From the NCBI RefSeq assembly GCF_025950095.1, contig NZ_JAPDDR010000016.1, positions 1 through 64,000 on the forward strand: a DNA stretch of 64,000 nucleotides, given 5' to 3'. The translations under genes and the position numbers were made by a program. Source of the DNA: Luteolibacter rhizosphaerae (GTDB taxonomy: Bacteria; Verrucomicrobiota; Verrucomicrobiia; Verrucomicrobiales; Akkermansiaceae). Numbering within the stretch: position 1 is the first letter of the stretch; each line of letters begins with the position of its first letter. The notes beneath the pieces were generated by a model that saw only the letters and a list, made by a program, of their open reading frames with translations, did no database searches and was not told the DNA's origin. Shown in pieces: positions 17,204 through 24,449 of the stretch.

Positions 17204-17617
17204 GTGATGGGAAGACACCTTGCACTCATGATCCCACTGCTCGCCCTCTCGCAATGCGCGCCTGTGGGAAAGGCAGTGCCGAAGGTATGCGAGGTGCATC
17301 GCATCGCTCTGGAGGAGAAGCATGGATACGGTCCGGATCCGGGGATCATGGCGGACCCGAACTGGAACTACACCCGCTATGCCTCGGAGGCGGAGCACCG
17401 GCATCCCCATGCAACGCCGTGGTACTTCGGCAATAGCCCCCATGAGAACTGGTCGGATCGGAGGACCGTGAAGGTCTGTCCGGATTGTGACCGGGAGCTC
17501 AAGAGATCCTACGCGGAGTACAACAAACTATCGCCGGCGGCAAAGGACAGTCGGTGGCAGAGGCACCTGGCAGCGGAGGTAGAGAGGGAGAAGAAGGTGG
17601 GGACGGATCAAAGGTAG
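17204..17617 (+). CDS. Small lipoprotein-like protein with Cys pairs
   Basis: A 137-aa protein with an N-terminal hydrophobic stretch ending L-L-A-L-S-Q-C, a plausible lipobox with Cys18. It also has V-C-E-V-H-R-I-A-L and later V-C-P-D-C-D-R-E-L. The order C-x-V-H ... C-P-x-C recurs in the lipoprotein gene at 44137, so both may belong to one family of metal-binding surface lipoproteins. It is divergent from the halogenase gene. The function is unknown. Confidence 0.65.
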   Translation: MMGRHLALMIPLLALSQCAPVGKAVPKVCEVHRIALEEKHGYGPDPGIMADPNWNYTRYASEAEHRHPHATPWYFGNSPHENWSDRRTVKVCPDCDRELKRSYAEYNKLSPAAKDSRWQRHLAAEVEREKKVGTDQR

Positions 17618-17660
17618 CGGGACGACTTCGTCGTTCCGGCGGGGGGCGGAGCGGAGAACT
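17616..17660. repeat. REP-like palindrome
   Basis: GCGGGACGACTTCGTCGTTCC is a self-complementary unit at about 17620-17641, related to arms of the elements at 14859 and 24179 (there GGAACGACGAAGTCGTCCCG). A second small palindrome, CGGACTGAAGTCCG, lies at about 17755-17768. Confidence 0.6.
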
Positions 17661-17779
17661 CCTTGACGATCCCCGGGTGGATACACCTTGCCGGCGGCAT
17701 GAAGTGCTCCCGCTACACGGAGAGTATGGCGAAGCGCGAGAGCGGCTTCTGGCGGACTGAAGTCCGCGCTCCCGGGATC

Positions 17780-18286
17780 TCACTTCTGCTCCGCAGGCTC
17801 GGCTTTCTTCGGCTCTTCCTTTTCCTTCTTCTTCTCGTCGGGCACGCGGGTTTCGATGCGCTCATTGCCTTCGGCATCCAGGAAGCGGAATTCCTTCTCG
17901 GTCAGCCGCACGATCGTCTGCGTCCACTTGGTGCCCACCGGCATGCTGCCGGCATCGCTGGTCTTGGTGACCTCGAAGGTGAGCTTGTTGCCTTTCACCG
18001 TCCACTTGGCCTCGGCGGAGAATTCCGTCTTCTGGCCGCCCACGTCGAATTGCCCCTTCGAGACGCTGGTGCCGTCCGCCTTGTAGGTATTCGTGCCGGT
18101 GGCGCTCATGCCCTCCTGCTTGACCTCGAACTTCCAGACGCCCACGAGCTCCTTGCTGTAATGGGCACCGGCCTTTTCCTCGGCGGCGGCCTCTTCGGCG
18201 GTCGGAGCGGGCTCCGCATCCTGGGCACGCAGGGCCGGAGCGGCGAGGAGCAGGCTGAGAAATGCGAGGGGCAAAGCGGAATTCAT
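17780..18286 (-). CDS. Exported lipocalin-like protein
   Basis: A 168-aa protein from ATG at 18286; an in-frame GTG at 18292 is less likely. The signal peptide ends near A-L-R-A-Q. The acidic linker A-E-P-A-P-T-A-E-E-A-A-A-E-E is followed by a 90-residue beta domain: G-V-W-K-F-E-V-K-Q-E-G, N-T-Y-K-A-D-G-T and F-R-F-L-D-A-E-G-N-E. This is the pattern of short lipocalin-like or DUF-type periplasmic domains with a G-x-W start. The C-terminus is a Lys/Glu/Pro-rich tail. The function is unknown. Confidence 0.75.
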   Translation of the reverse strand: MNSALPLAFLSLLLAAPALRAQDAEPAPTAEEAAAEEKAGAHYSKELVGVWKFEVKQEGMSATGTNTYKADGTSVSKGQFDVGGQKTEFSAEAKWTVKGNKLTFEVTKTSDAGSMPVGTKWTQTIVRLTEKEFRFLDAEGNERIETRVPDEKKKEKEEPKKAEPAEQK

Positions 18287-18360
18287 CGCCACATGTCAGC
18301 CGAGGAGCGGGGGCGAGTCAAGGGAGGCACCCGCGAAATCTGCGGAGACCCGTACGCAAG

Positions 18361-18388
18361 AAACCCCGCGATTCGCATCGTGGGGTTT
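18361..18388 (-). terminator. Hairpin terminator after the esterase gene
   Basis: AAACCCCGCGA and TCGTGGGGTTT form an 11-bp stem with one G-T pair and a TTCGCA loop. It lies 32 bp beyond the stop of the minus-strand esterase gene. The T run on the minus strand is short (TTTCTT). Confidence 0.55.
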
Positions 18389-18419
18389 CCGGCAATAGGG
18401 GGAGGACTTTCGGCGGGGA

Positions 18420-19613
18420 TTATTCCTCGTCCGCGGGGTTCGGTCGACGCACCGCGGCATTGGTATCTCCGGGGAAGGCTTTCTTCAGGTTCCCGGCAGC
18501 GTGGTTCAGTGCCTCGCTGGCGGTATCCACCACGGCACCCATGCCGAAGAACTCGTGGGTCACGCCTTCGTAGTTCTTGTAGTCCACGGCCACGCCATCG
18601 CCTTGCAGCTTCTTGGCCAGTGCCTCGCCGTCCGAGCGCAGCGGGTCGATGTCCGCGGTGATGATGGTGGTGGGCGGCAGGCCTTGCAGGGTCTTGGCCT
18701 CGAGCAGGTTGATCTCATGGTTCTTCCAGTCCTCCTCCTTCGCGAGGGTGTGGTCGAAAAACCACTTCATCATCGCGGCATTCAGCGGGCTGGCGAGGCC
18801 GTGCTGGCGATAGGACTCCGAGTCCATGCTGGTGGTGGCCACGGGATAGACCAGCACTTGGTGCACGGGCATCTGCATGCCCTTGGCCTGCGCCATCACC
18901 GCGAGCGATGCGGCCATGTTGCCACCGGCGCTCTCGCCCACCACGGCCACCTTGCTGGCATCGCCGCCCCACTGGCCGGCATTCTCCAGCGTCCACTGGT
19001 AGGCCCCGAAGACATCCTGGTGCGCGGCGGGGAACTTGTGCTCCGGCGCGTGCCGGTAGTCGGTGGAGATCACCACGGCATTCACCGCCTTCGCCAGTGC
19101 GCGCGGCGTGGCATCGTAGGTATCCAGATCCGCCAGCACCCAGCCGCCGCCGTGGATGTAAAGGATCACCGGGAAGGGTCCATCGCCTTCCGGCTTGTAG
19201 ACGCGGCCATCGACATCTCCGGTGGAAAGCTTGATCTTGATGTCATCGATCTTGCCGAGTTTCTCCGGAGACTTGCCTTGCTCTTTCATCAGCTTCGCCA
19301 CCGCGTCCGCGGGCGAGGGCTGCTTGCGGGCCTCCCCAGGAGAGAGCTCGGTGATCGGCTTGCCGCCGAGGGAGATCAGCTTGTCGAGCACCGCCTGCAT
19401 CTGTGGGCTGGCTTGGGCGCGCGGTTTGGTCGTCTCGGTCGGCGCGATCGCTGCGGGGCCGTCGACCACTTCGGCGCCTTTGATCGCGTCCTCGCCGACC
19501 ACGGGCGATCCGGGTGTGGGCCCGGGACCATCGGCGGCATGAGCGGTCAGGGCACAGCCAGCGGCGATCGCGATGAGATGGAAACGATGCGGATAATCAA
19601 TCGTTGGTTTCAT
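18420..19613 (-). CDS. Exported HSL-type alpha/beta hydrolase (esterase)
   Basis: A 397-aa protein. The signal peptide covers about residues 1-27 (ending A-L-T-A-H-A-A). A long Pro/Thr-rich linker follows, then the hydrolase domain from about residue 120. It shows the hormone-sensitive-lipase hallmark H-G-G-G-W, the nucleophile motif V-V-G-E-S-A-G-G-N, D-Y-R-H-A-P-E-H, an acid in I-T-A-D-I-D-P-L-R and the catalytic His in V-T-H-E-F. It should hydrolyse short acyl esters in the periplasm or outside the cell. A hairpin terminator follows. Confidence 0.88.
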   Translation of the reverse strand: MKPTIDYPHRFHLIAIAAGCALTAHAADGPGPTPGSPVVGEDAIKGAEVVDGPAAIAPTETTKPRAQASPQMQAVLDKLISLGGKPITELSPGEARKQPSPADAVAKLMKEQGKSPEKLGKIDDIKIKLSTGDVDGRVYKPEGDGPFPVILYIHGGGWVLADLDTYDATPRALAKAVNAVVISTDYRHAPEHKFPAAHQDVFGAYQWTLENAGQWGGDASKVAVVGESAGGNMAASLAVMAQAKGMQMPVHQVLVYPVATTSMDSESYRQHGLASPLNAAMMKWFFDHTLAKEEDWKNHEINLLEAKTLQGLPPTTIITADIDPLRSDGEALAKKLQGDGVAVDYKNYEGVTHEFFGMGAVVDTASEALNHAAGNLKKAFPGDTNAAVRRPNPADEE

Positions 19614-19914
19614 GGCTCGGTTGTCAGTTGAGATTTCGCGTCAATCCATCGCTCGCCCCATGCCAAGCGGCCACGACCTTGGTCCTACGGCACTTCCGCG
19701 ATTCCGGAGCACGGCGAAGTACGCAGAACGCAGTAATTGCGAGCGCGTTCTGCCCGGGGGCAAACGGGCGTTGCATAATGCGAGTCCGGGAGGGGCATCG
19801 CGCACCTTGCGGCCGCTGCCTCCGCGCCCGCTCCGATTTCCCGCTCCTTCCTTACCAATCACTTGCCGATTGCGCGGAGCGATGGCCTATTCCTTGCGAT
19901 AGGAGGAATCTGTC
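19614..19914. other. Intergenic region, no gene seen
   Basis: This 301-bp gap lies between the esterase and the stress-like operon, which are divergent. Just before the ATG at 19915 is a strong ribosome-binding site, AGGAGGAA, and an inverted repeat CCTATTCCTTGCGATAGG overlaps it. No long palindrome of the REP type is visible. Confidence 0.5.
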
Positions 19915-20382
19915 ATGAATACCCGAGCAAGCGATCACTATACGGCTCACGGAGCCGACCTGGATCCCCAAGGGAACCACAAGCGCGACACGCGCCCCTC
20001 TCGCGACATCCCGCAACCGCTGGATGCCGAACAACACTGGAACGAACTCCACCGCAGCAATGGCCGCCGGCACGAGTTCATCGAACGCGCCAAGAAGCAC
20101 GTGAAGAACGCCTCCGTGAAAGACATCGTGGGCGCGGCGGCCGTCGGGCTTGCGCTCGGCTACGTGCTCTTCTCGCCGCGGCGTAGCAATGGCCTGCGCC
20201 AGCTGCTCCTGGGCTCGCTGCTGCCGGTCGCCACCAAGGGCGCGCACGATGCGTGGGACAGCGTTCGCAAGAACCGCACGCTCTCCGACATCGGTGATCG
20301 CGTGACGAACTTCAGCGATTACATGGGCGACCGCGCTCATGACCTCGCCCACCGTGCCTCGAAGCTACGCAGCCGCTGGTAA
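19915..20382 (+). CDS. Small stress-type protein with one membrane helix
   Basis: A 155-aa protein with a strong Shine-Dalgarno (AGGAGGAA). The N-terminal 60 residues are polar. A segment around residues 75-90 (V-G-A-A-A-V-G-L-A-L-G-Y-V-L-F-S) is hydrophobic with Gly spacing, as in ElaB/YqjD/DUF883-like inner-membrane proteins. The C-terminus is basic and helical. The gene lies 21 bp before the DUF2383 gene, and the two form an operon closed by a terminator. Envelope stress or stationary-phase protection is a reasonable guess, not a demonstrated role. Confidence 0.7.
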   Translation: MNTRASDHYTAHGADLDPQGNHKRDTRPSRDIPQPLDAEQHWNELHRSNGRRHEFIERAKKHVKNASVKDIVGAAAVGLALGYVLFSPRRSNGLRQLLLGSLLPVATKGAHDAWDSVRKNRTLSDIGDRVTNFSDYMGDRAHDLAHRASKLRSRW

Positions 20383-20403
20383 CCCTTTACCCCTAGAGTC
20401 CCC

Positions 20404-21192
20404 GTGAGCATTCGACCTGCTGACATTCACCCCGACGAGTGGGTGGAAGAAAAAGTGGTGACCGGCAAGCAGCGCTTGCTCGAAGCCCGCAACGAGATCG
20501 AGAGCGCCGTGGTGGAGCATCCGCTTCGCTCGGTAGGCATCGGCTTCGGCATCGGCTATCTCGCCCGCAGCCTGCCCATCGGGCGGGTGCTGGTAGGCGT
20601 GGTCCGCCTCGCAGCCCCCGTGGTCCCCTATGCCCTGCTGGCTGTGGGTGCGGCGCGGGCCTACGAGATCCTGCGCAGCGACCGCAATCCGGACCGCGCC
20701 CTGCCCTTCCGGGGCGCACGTCCTGCCGGTCCGGTGGCGCTCGATCCGGTGGATGTGTGCATCAACAGCTGCAACAAGCTGCTGCGTGGTGAGCTCTCTG
20801 CCATCGATACCTACACGCAAGCCATTGCCAAGTTCGGCGTGGGTGCGGATCGCGATACCTTGCGCCATCTGCTGGCCGTTCATGAGGATAGCGCCAGCCG
20901 CCTGCGCCAACACATCATGGAGATGGGCGGGCAGCCGTCCTTCGACTCCGGGATCTGGGGTGACTTCGCGAAAGCCGTGGAGGGCACCGCCCTCGCGCTC
21001 GGCGAATCACCTGCGCTGGCCGCACTTCAGGCCGGGGAAGAACATGGCGTGCGCGAGTATGAAGCGGCGCTGGAAGATCCTCAGGTGATGGAAGACATCA
21101 AGAGCGCCATCCGCCAACACAACCTGCCGCGTGCCCACGAGAACATCAACACGCTGCTGCGCCTGAAGGCGAAGGAAGTTTCGGTCCTCTGA
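20404..21192 (+). CDS. DUF2383-domain protein with N-terminal membrane helix
   Basis: A 262-aa protein from GTG at 20404. Residues 35-95 hold glycine-spaced hydrophobic segments (S-V-G-I-G-F-G-I-G-Y-L-A-R and V-V-P-Y-A-L-L-A-V-G-A-A) like the gene upstream. Residues about 118-230 form a ferritin-like four-helix domain of the DUF2383 type: C-N-K-L-L-R-G-E-L-S-A-I-D-T-Y near its start, then H-E-D-S-A-S-R-L-R and G-E-E-H-G-V-R-E-Y-E. Members of this group are linked to stress responses. The classical iron ligands are only partly present, so metal binding is uncertain. Confidence 0.78.
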   Translation: MSIRPADIHPDEWVEEKVVTGKQRLLEARNEIESAVVEHPLRSVGIGFGIGYLARSLPIGRVLVGVVRLAAPVVPYALLAVGAARAYEILRSDRNPDRALPFRGARPAGPVALDPVDVCINSCNKLLRGELSAIDTYTQAIAKFGVGADRDTLRHLLAVHEDSASRLRQHIMEMGGQPSFDSGIWGDFAKAVEGTALALGESPALAALQAGEEHGVREYEAALEDPQVMEDIKSAIRQHNLPRAHENINTLLRLKAKEVSVL

Positions 21193-21213
21193 CGGGGGGA
21201 CCCTCTGCGAAAG

Positions 21214-21248
21214 AAGAGCGGTGCCCGGGCTGGGCACCGCTCTTTTTA
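21214..21248 (+). terminator. Rho-independent terminator
   Basis: AAGAGCGGTGCCC and GGGCACCGCTCTT form a 13-bp perfect stem with a 5-base loop. A TTTTT run begins within the end of the 3' arm. It ends the two-gene stress-like operon, 22 bp after the stop at 21192. Confidence 0.93.
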
Positions 21249-21279
21249 ATAGCAGGGTTGGAGGGTCCACGGACCTTTG

Positions 21280-21753
21280 TCACACCGGCAGCTCCGCGCC
21301 GGCGGGCAGGGTGCCATAGTAGAGTCCCTGCGTGCCCGCATAGATGGCCTCGAAACGATCGAGGAAATCCTTCGGCGTCTGCCTCACCACCACGTCGCGG
21401 CCGTTCGAGTAGTGGTAGATGTATTTGCCATCATAGATACCCACGTGCTTCTGCGGGATGTTCCCCATCGTGTGCTTCGAAAGGCTCACGTTGGTCCGCG
21501 CGGTGACGAAGGCGATGCAGGGGAACGGCGCCGCCTCCTTGAACTCGCCCACCTCCGGACAGTCCGCGAAGAGCTCATGCACGCGCAGGCAGGCCCCGCC
21601 TTTCTTGCCGCGGCGGTGGACCTTGCAGTCGTAGCCGGTATCGAGATTCAGCACGTGTCCCACGAAGTGCGCGCAGTGGTTCGCGCTGCTGTCGTGGAAG
21701 CCGTTTCCGCAAAAGTCCCCGATCGTTTTCCCCAGTGTCTGGCTCAATTTCAT
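21280..21753 (-). CDS. Small papain-like (NlpC/CHAP-type) protein
   Basis: A 157-aa protein with a GGGGGG ribosome-binding site just before its ATG. S-A-N-H-C-A-H-F-V-G-H-V-L near residues 23-35 looks like the nucleophile helix of an NlpC/P60 or CHAP cysteine hydrolase, and K-H-V-G-I-Y-D-G near residues 103-110 gives the matching histidine. It has further cysteines and no signal peptide. Such small domains cleave amide bonds in peptidoglycan or act as toxins. With no export signal and no immunity gene next to it, the role is open. Confidence 0.6.
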   Translation of the reverse strand: MKLSQTLGKTIGDFCGNGFHDSSANHCAHFVGHVLNLDTGYDCKVHRRGKKGGACLRVHELFADCPEVGEFKEAAPFPCIAFVTARTNVSLSKHTMGNIPQKHVGIYDGKYIYHYSNGRDVVVRQTPKDFLDRFEAIYAGTQGLYYGTLPAGAELPV

Positions 21754-21941
21754 ATCCCCCCATCATGGGCAGGAATGAGCTGTTAGATCGATGCTACGGC
21801 TAGGCTTTTAGCACGAAAGGTGACGGCAAGGAGCGATTTTTTTCGAGTCAGCGGATGATGTGCGGCCGCATCCCGTCGTCCCGCCTCCCTCGTTCATACC
21901 CCGTCCGGACCGCCGAGCCATTTCCGCTCGGATACATGCTC

Positions 21942-23081
21942 TCAGTCATCCCAAGCGCGGTTCACCATCTCCGCCCAGCGGGCTCGCGCGCGATCGTGTG
22001 TCGGACCAACGATCTCCTTCCGCCAAGCCTCCTCCACCGCCGCCTTCGCCCGCATCCTCTCCGCCTTGGGGATCTCCTTCCACGAAGGGTCCAAGGTCTC
22101 CTTGAAGCGTGTCTCTGCCAGCGTCCTTTCAAGATATCGATTCTCACCGCCGACGATTCTCGCCGAGCGTAACAGGCTTGGATCGGGCTTGCCTTGGCTC
22201 GACAACGCGATCGTCGCCCATATGTCCAAGTGATCCAGATCCGCTGAGATGTTACTCAGGGTGGAGCCCATATGCGACTCCTCAAGGCTCGTCAGCGCCA
22301 CCGTGCGGTAGAGCTGAACCTGATCTGCCGGGTCGGTGGAATCCCAGGACTGGCTGGATCGGAACCATTCCGCGGCCGCTACAGGGGAACGCTTGGCCCA
22401 TTCAAATAGTGCTGAATCTGATCCAGACATCGTCCGGTCATCATGCTTCGAGAGGAAATCCAGCAGCTTCCTGAAATCGAAGTCCGGAGGATACTTCGGA
22501 TCCGCGGTGTAGGCCTTTTCATTCTTCCACGCTTCACCCAGCACCTCGATCAACCTCTCCGCCGAAACGGCAGCGGCGGCCTGAATCATATAATGAAAGG
22601 CGATGTCAGAGTTGGATCCCAAGGTGTCTCCGTTCTCCTGCCAGAGCTCATAGGCCTTCCAAGGATCCTTCTCCGCCAGTCTCCCGTAGACATGGCGCAG
22701 AGCCCCATCCCGCTCCGTGCTCTTTTCCATCACCATTAGATGCTGCAGGGCATCCCAGCGTTTGCGGTCGATCAACTCGTCGATCACGATGTCCAAGGTC
22801 CCCAGCTCGTCGGTGGGAACCAAGAGCCAAGCCCACAGGGATTCGTCGTCGCATTTCGCGATCACGCGCCGCTCGAGCCGGGCCTCATTTCGTGGAGAGC
22901 GCGCATCCCAATCTCGGGCGTCTGCTCCCGCGTTGGCAGGAGCGGATGTCCGTGCTTTCGCACTCATGACCGCTCCAGTCTCTTCCTGTAGCGGTCCTTG
23001 CAATCCGAGGGTGATGCCTGCCGCCAGCGCGGCAGCGCAAGCGACGACCAGTGACAGACGCTGGAGTCCTGCTTCGCTCAT
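21942..23081 (-). CDS. Membrane-anchored helical protein (second of a pair)
   Basis: A 379-aa protein with one N-terminal membrane anchor (L-S-L-V-V-A-C-A-A-A-L-A-A-G-I-T-L-G). The rest is a long all-helical region rich in Trp and acidic residues, with repeated blocks such as A-E-W-F-R-S-S-Q-S-W. This resembles tandem helical repeats. It overlaps the upstream gene by 4 bp (ATGA), so the two are coupled and probably work together. Pairs like this are common in Verrucomicrobiota next to sigma-factor genes, but none is seen here. The function is unknown. Confidence 0.7.
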   Translation of the reverse strand: MSEAGLQRLSLVVACAAALAAGITLGLQGPLQEETGAVMSAKARTSAPANAGADARDWDARSPRNEARLERRVIAKCDDESLWAWLLVPTDELGTLDIVIDELIDRKRWDALQHLMVMEKSTERDGALRHVYGRLAEKDPWKAYELWQENGDTLGSNSDIAFHYMIQAAAAVSAERLIEVLGEAWKNEKAYTADPKYPPDFDFRKLLDFLSKHDDRTMSGSDSALFEWAKRSPVAAAEWFRSSQSWDSTDPADQVQLYRTVALTSLEESHMGSTLSNISADLDHLDIWATIALSSQGKPDPSLLRSARIVGGENRYLERTLAETRFKETLDPSWKEIPKAERMRAKAAVEEAWRKEIVGPTHDRARARWAEMVNRAWDD

Positions 23082-24109
23082 CTGGGCGGGAGCTCAGGTA
23101 CAGGGAGTCCGAGTGCGGGATAGTAGCGTGTCAGATCCAAGGCGAAGGGGTCCTTGCTCCTCCCCTTGTTCGTAATGGCGGCCGCCGCTTTTGCCCGTTG
23201 CTCCGGTGAATATTCCTCCAGGATCTTCACGATCTCCGCGTTCGGCGTTTCTCCATCCGCATACATTTCCAGCATCGCAGCGAAATCCCGGGCATGCGAA
23301 GAAGTCGCTGGCCAATCGGGCCAAGCGCGGAGAGCGGCAGGAGCGTCGTCCCTGCTCCAGCTTTCGAAGAATCCGTGCAGCTCCAGTCCTTGGCTCGCGA
23401 TCGCTTGTGCCGCACCGCTCTCGATCCACGGAGCGAGCTCATCGGAACTGTAGAAGGATACCACATGATGCGGATACATCCGTGGATCCACTCTCAGACC
23501 CACCGCATCGTAGTCGCAATAGCTGAAAAGTTCCCACGGTACCTCCAGGCAAGCTTGCTTCAGTGTCCCGTCGTTCGCCTTCGCGCGATTCTTGAGGGCC
23601 TCCATCAGAGTGAAGGGATCGCAGGGTGGCTGGCGCTTGCTGTGGATGATGGCCTGCCATGCCGCTTCCGGATCCGCCATGGCCCAGGCCTGCATCGCGA
23701 TCAGGCGTAGATCGGGAAGGTTCTGCTCGATCCACTCCACACCTTCCCGTTGTATCCGCTCCACCAGTTCATAGGCGGCGAGCCGATACTCCATCTCGTA
23801 ATAGTCCTTCTGCCGGTAGTAGTCCCGATCCACCTGCGATTGGTCTTCCCGGAGCTTCCCGAGGCTAAGAAGGCGTTGCTTCAGATCCTCCTCCGGCACC
23901 TCTTCGATTATCACTCCCGGATTGGCTTGGTAGTCTCCACTGAGCTCCTCCATCGCCTGCTCCATCGTGAACCTCGGCCGCTCTTCTCGCTCTCTACCTT
24001 TCGCTACCTCCTTCCGGTCCCCGGACTGCTTCGCCGCCACCACCGCATCCGAGGACAAATATCCCGCGACCGCGAGCAAGGGCGGCAGCAGCCACAGACG
24101 CCGCTTCAT
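23078..24109 (-). CDS. Exported helical-repeat protein (first of a pair)
   Basis: A 343-aa protein with an N-terminal hydrophobic segment (L-W-L-L-P-P-L-L-A-V-A-G-Y-L-S-S-D-A-V-V-A-A), acting as signal or anchor. A charged linker (D-R-K-E-V-A-K-G-R-E-R-E-E-R) follows, then about 270 residues of helices with W-A-M-A-D-P-E-A-A-W-Q-A-I and D-A-P-A-A-L-R-A-W-P-D-W-P type blocks. The D-P-x-A-A-W/A-L-x-A-W pattern also occurs in the partner gene, so both carry the same repeat family. No catalytic motif is visible. Confidence 0.7.
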   Translation of the reverse strand: MKRRLWLLPPLLAVAGYLSSDAVVAAKQSGDRKEVAKGREREERPRFTMEQAMEELSGDYQANPGVIIEEVPEEDLKQRLLSLGKLREDQSQVDRDYYRQKDYYEMEYRLAAYELVERIQREGVEWIEQNLPDLRLIAMQAWAMADPEAAWQAIIHSKRQPPCDPFTLMEALKNRAKANDGTLKQACLEVPWELFSYCDYDAVGLRVDPRMYPHHVVSFYSSDELAPWIESGAAQAIASQGLELHGFFESWSRDDAPAALRAWPDWPATSSHARDFAAMLEMYADGETPNAEIVKILEEYSPEQRAKAAAAITNKGRSKDPFALDLTRYYPALGLPVPELPPR

Positions 24110-24178
24110 GGCAGATGGATCGAGATCACCGCCATGATATGCCTGGGTCCGGCGCTACCGATCAACTCCAATCGAAGT

Positions 24179-24365
24179 GTAGCGGAAGGACTCTCGTCCT
24201 TCCGGCTGCTCGCATCCTCCCGCACATCGCCATCGTGTTCTCTCTCAGCCCTGCCCCAGCCGGAACGACGAAGTCGTCCCGCCACGCCTAATGGGTCAGA
24301 GTAACGAGCGACGACATTCTTGTCGTCGGGGCAAGCGTGCCTGCCGGGAACAAAAATGTCCCCGC
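24179..24365. repeat. REP-like palindromic cluster
   Basis: The 341 bp before the GH172 gene hold no gene. At 24179-24290 lies an element closely related to 14859-14967: GCGGAAGGACTCTCGTCCTT, then a linker with GCACATCGCCATCGT, then GGAACGACGAAGTCGTCCCG. The right arm differs from the left, so the outer stem is weaker than in the first copy. It is followed by CGACGACATTCTTGTCGTCG and by GGGAAC...GTCCCC words also seen near 14.53 kb. Confidence 0.75.
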
Positions 24366-24449
24366 TCCTTATCGCTCCGCGGACCCATCGCAGATCGCCA
24401 CCGTCTTCTCTCCCGATCCCGCCCCAAACCGAACCACCAATCCTCCACG

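Noticed and set aside
15585..19613. Natural-product gene cluster around the halogenase
   Set aside because: Neighbours are a lipoprotein, a lipocalin-like protein and an esterase; no assembly-line, tailoring or export genes are present.
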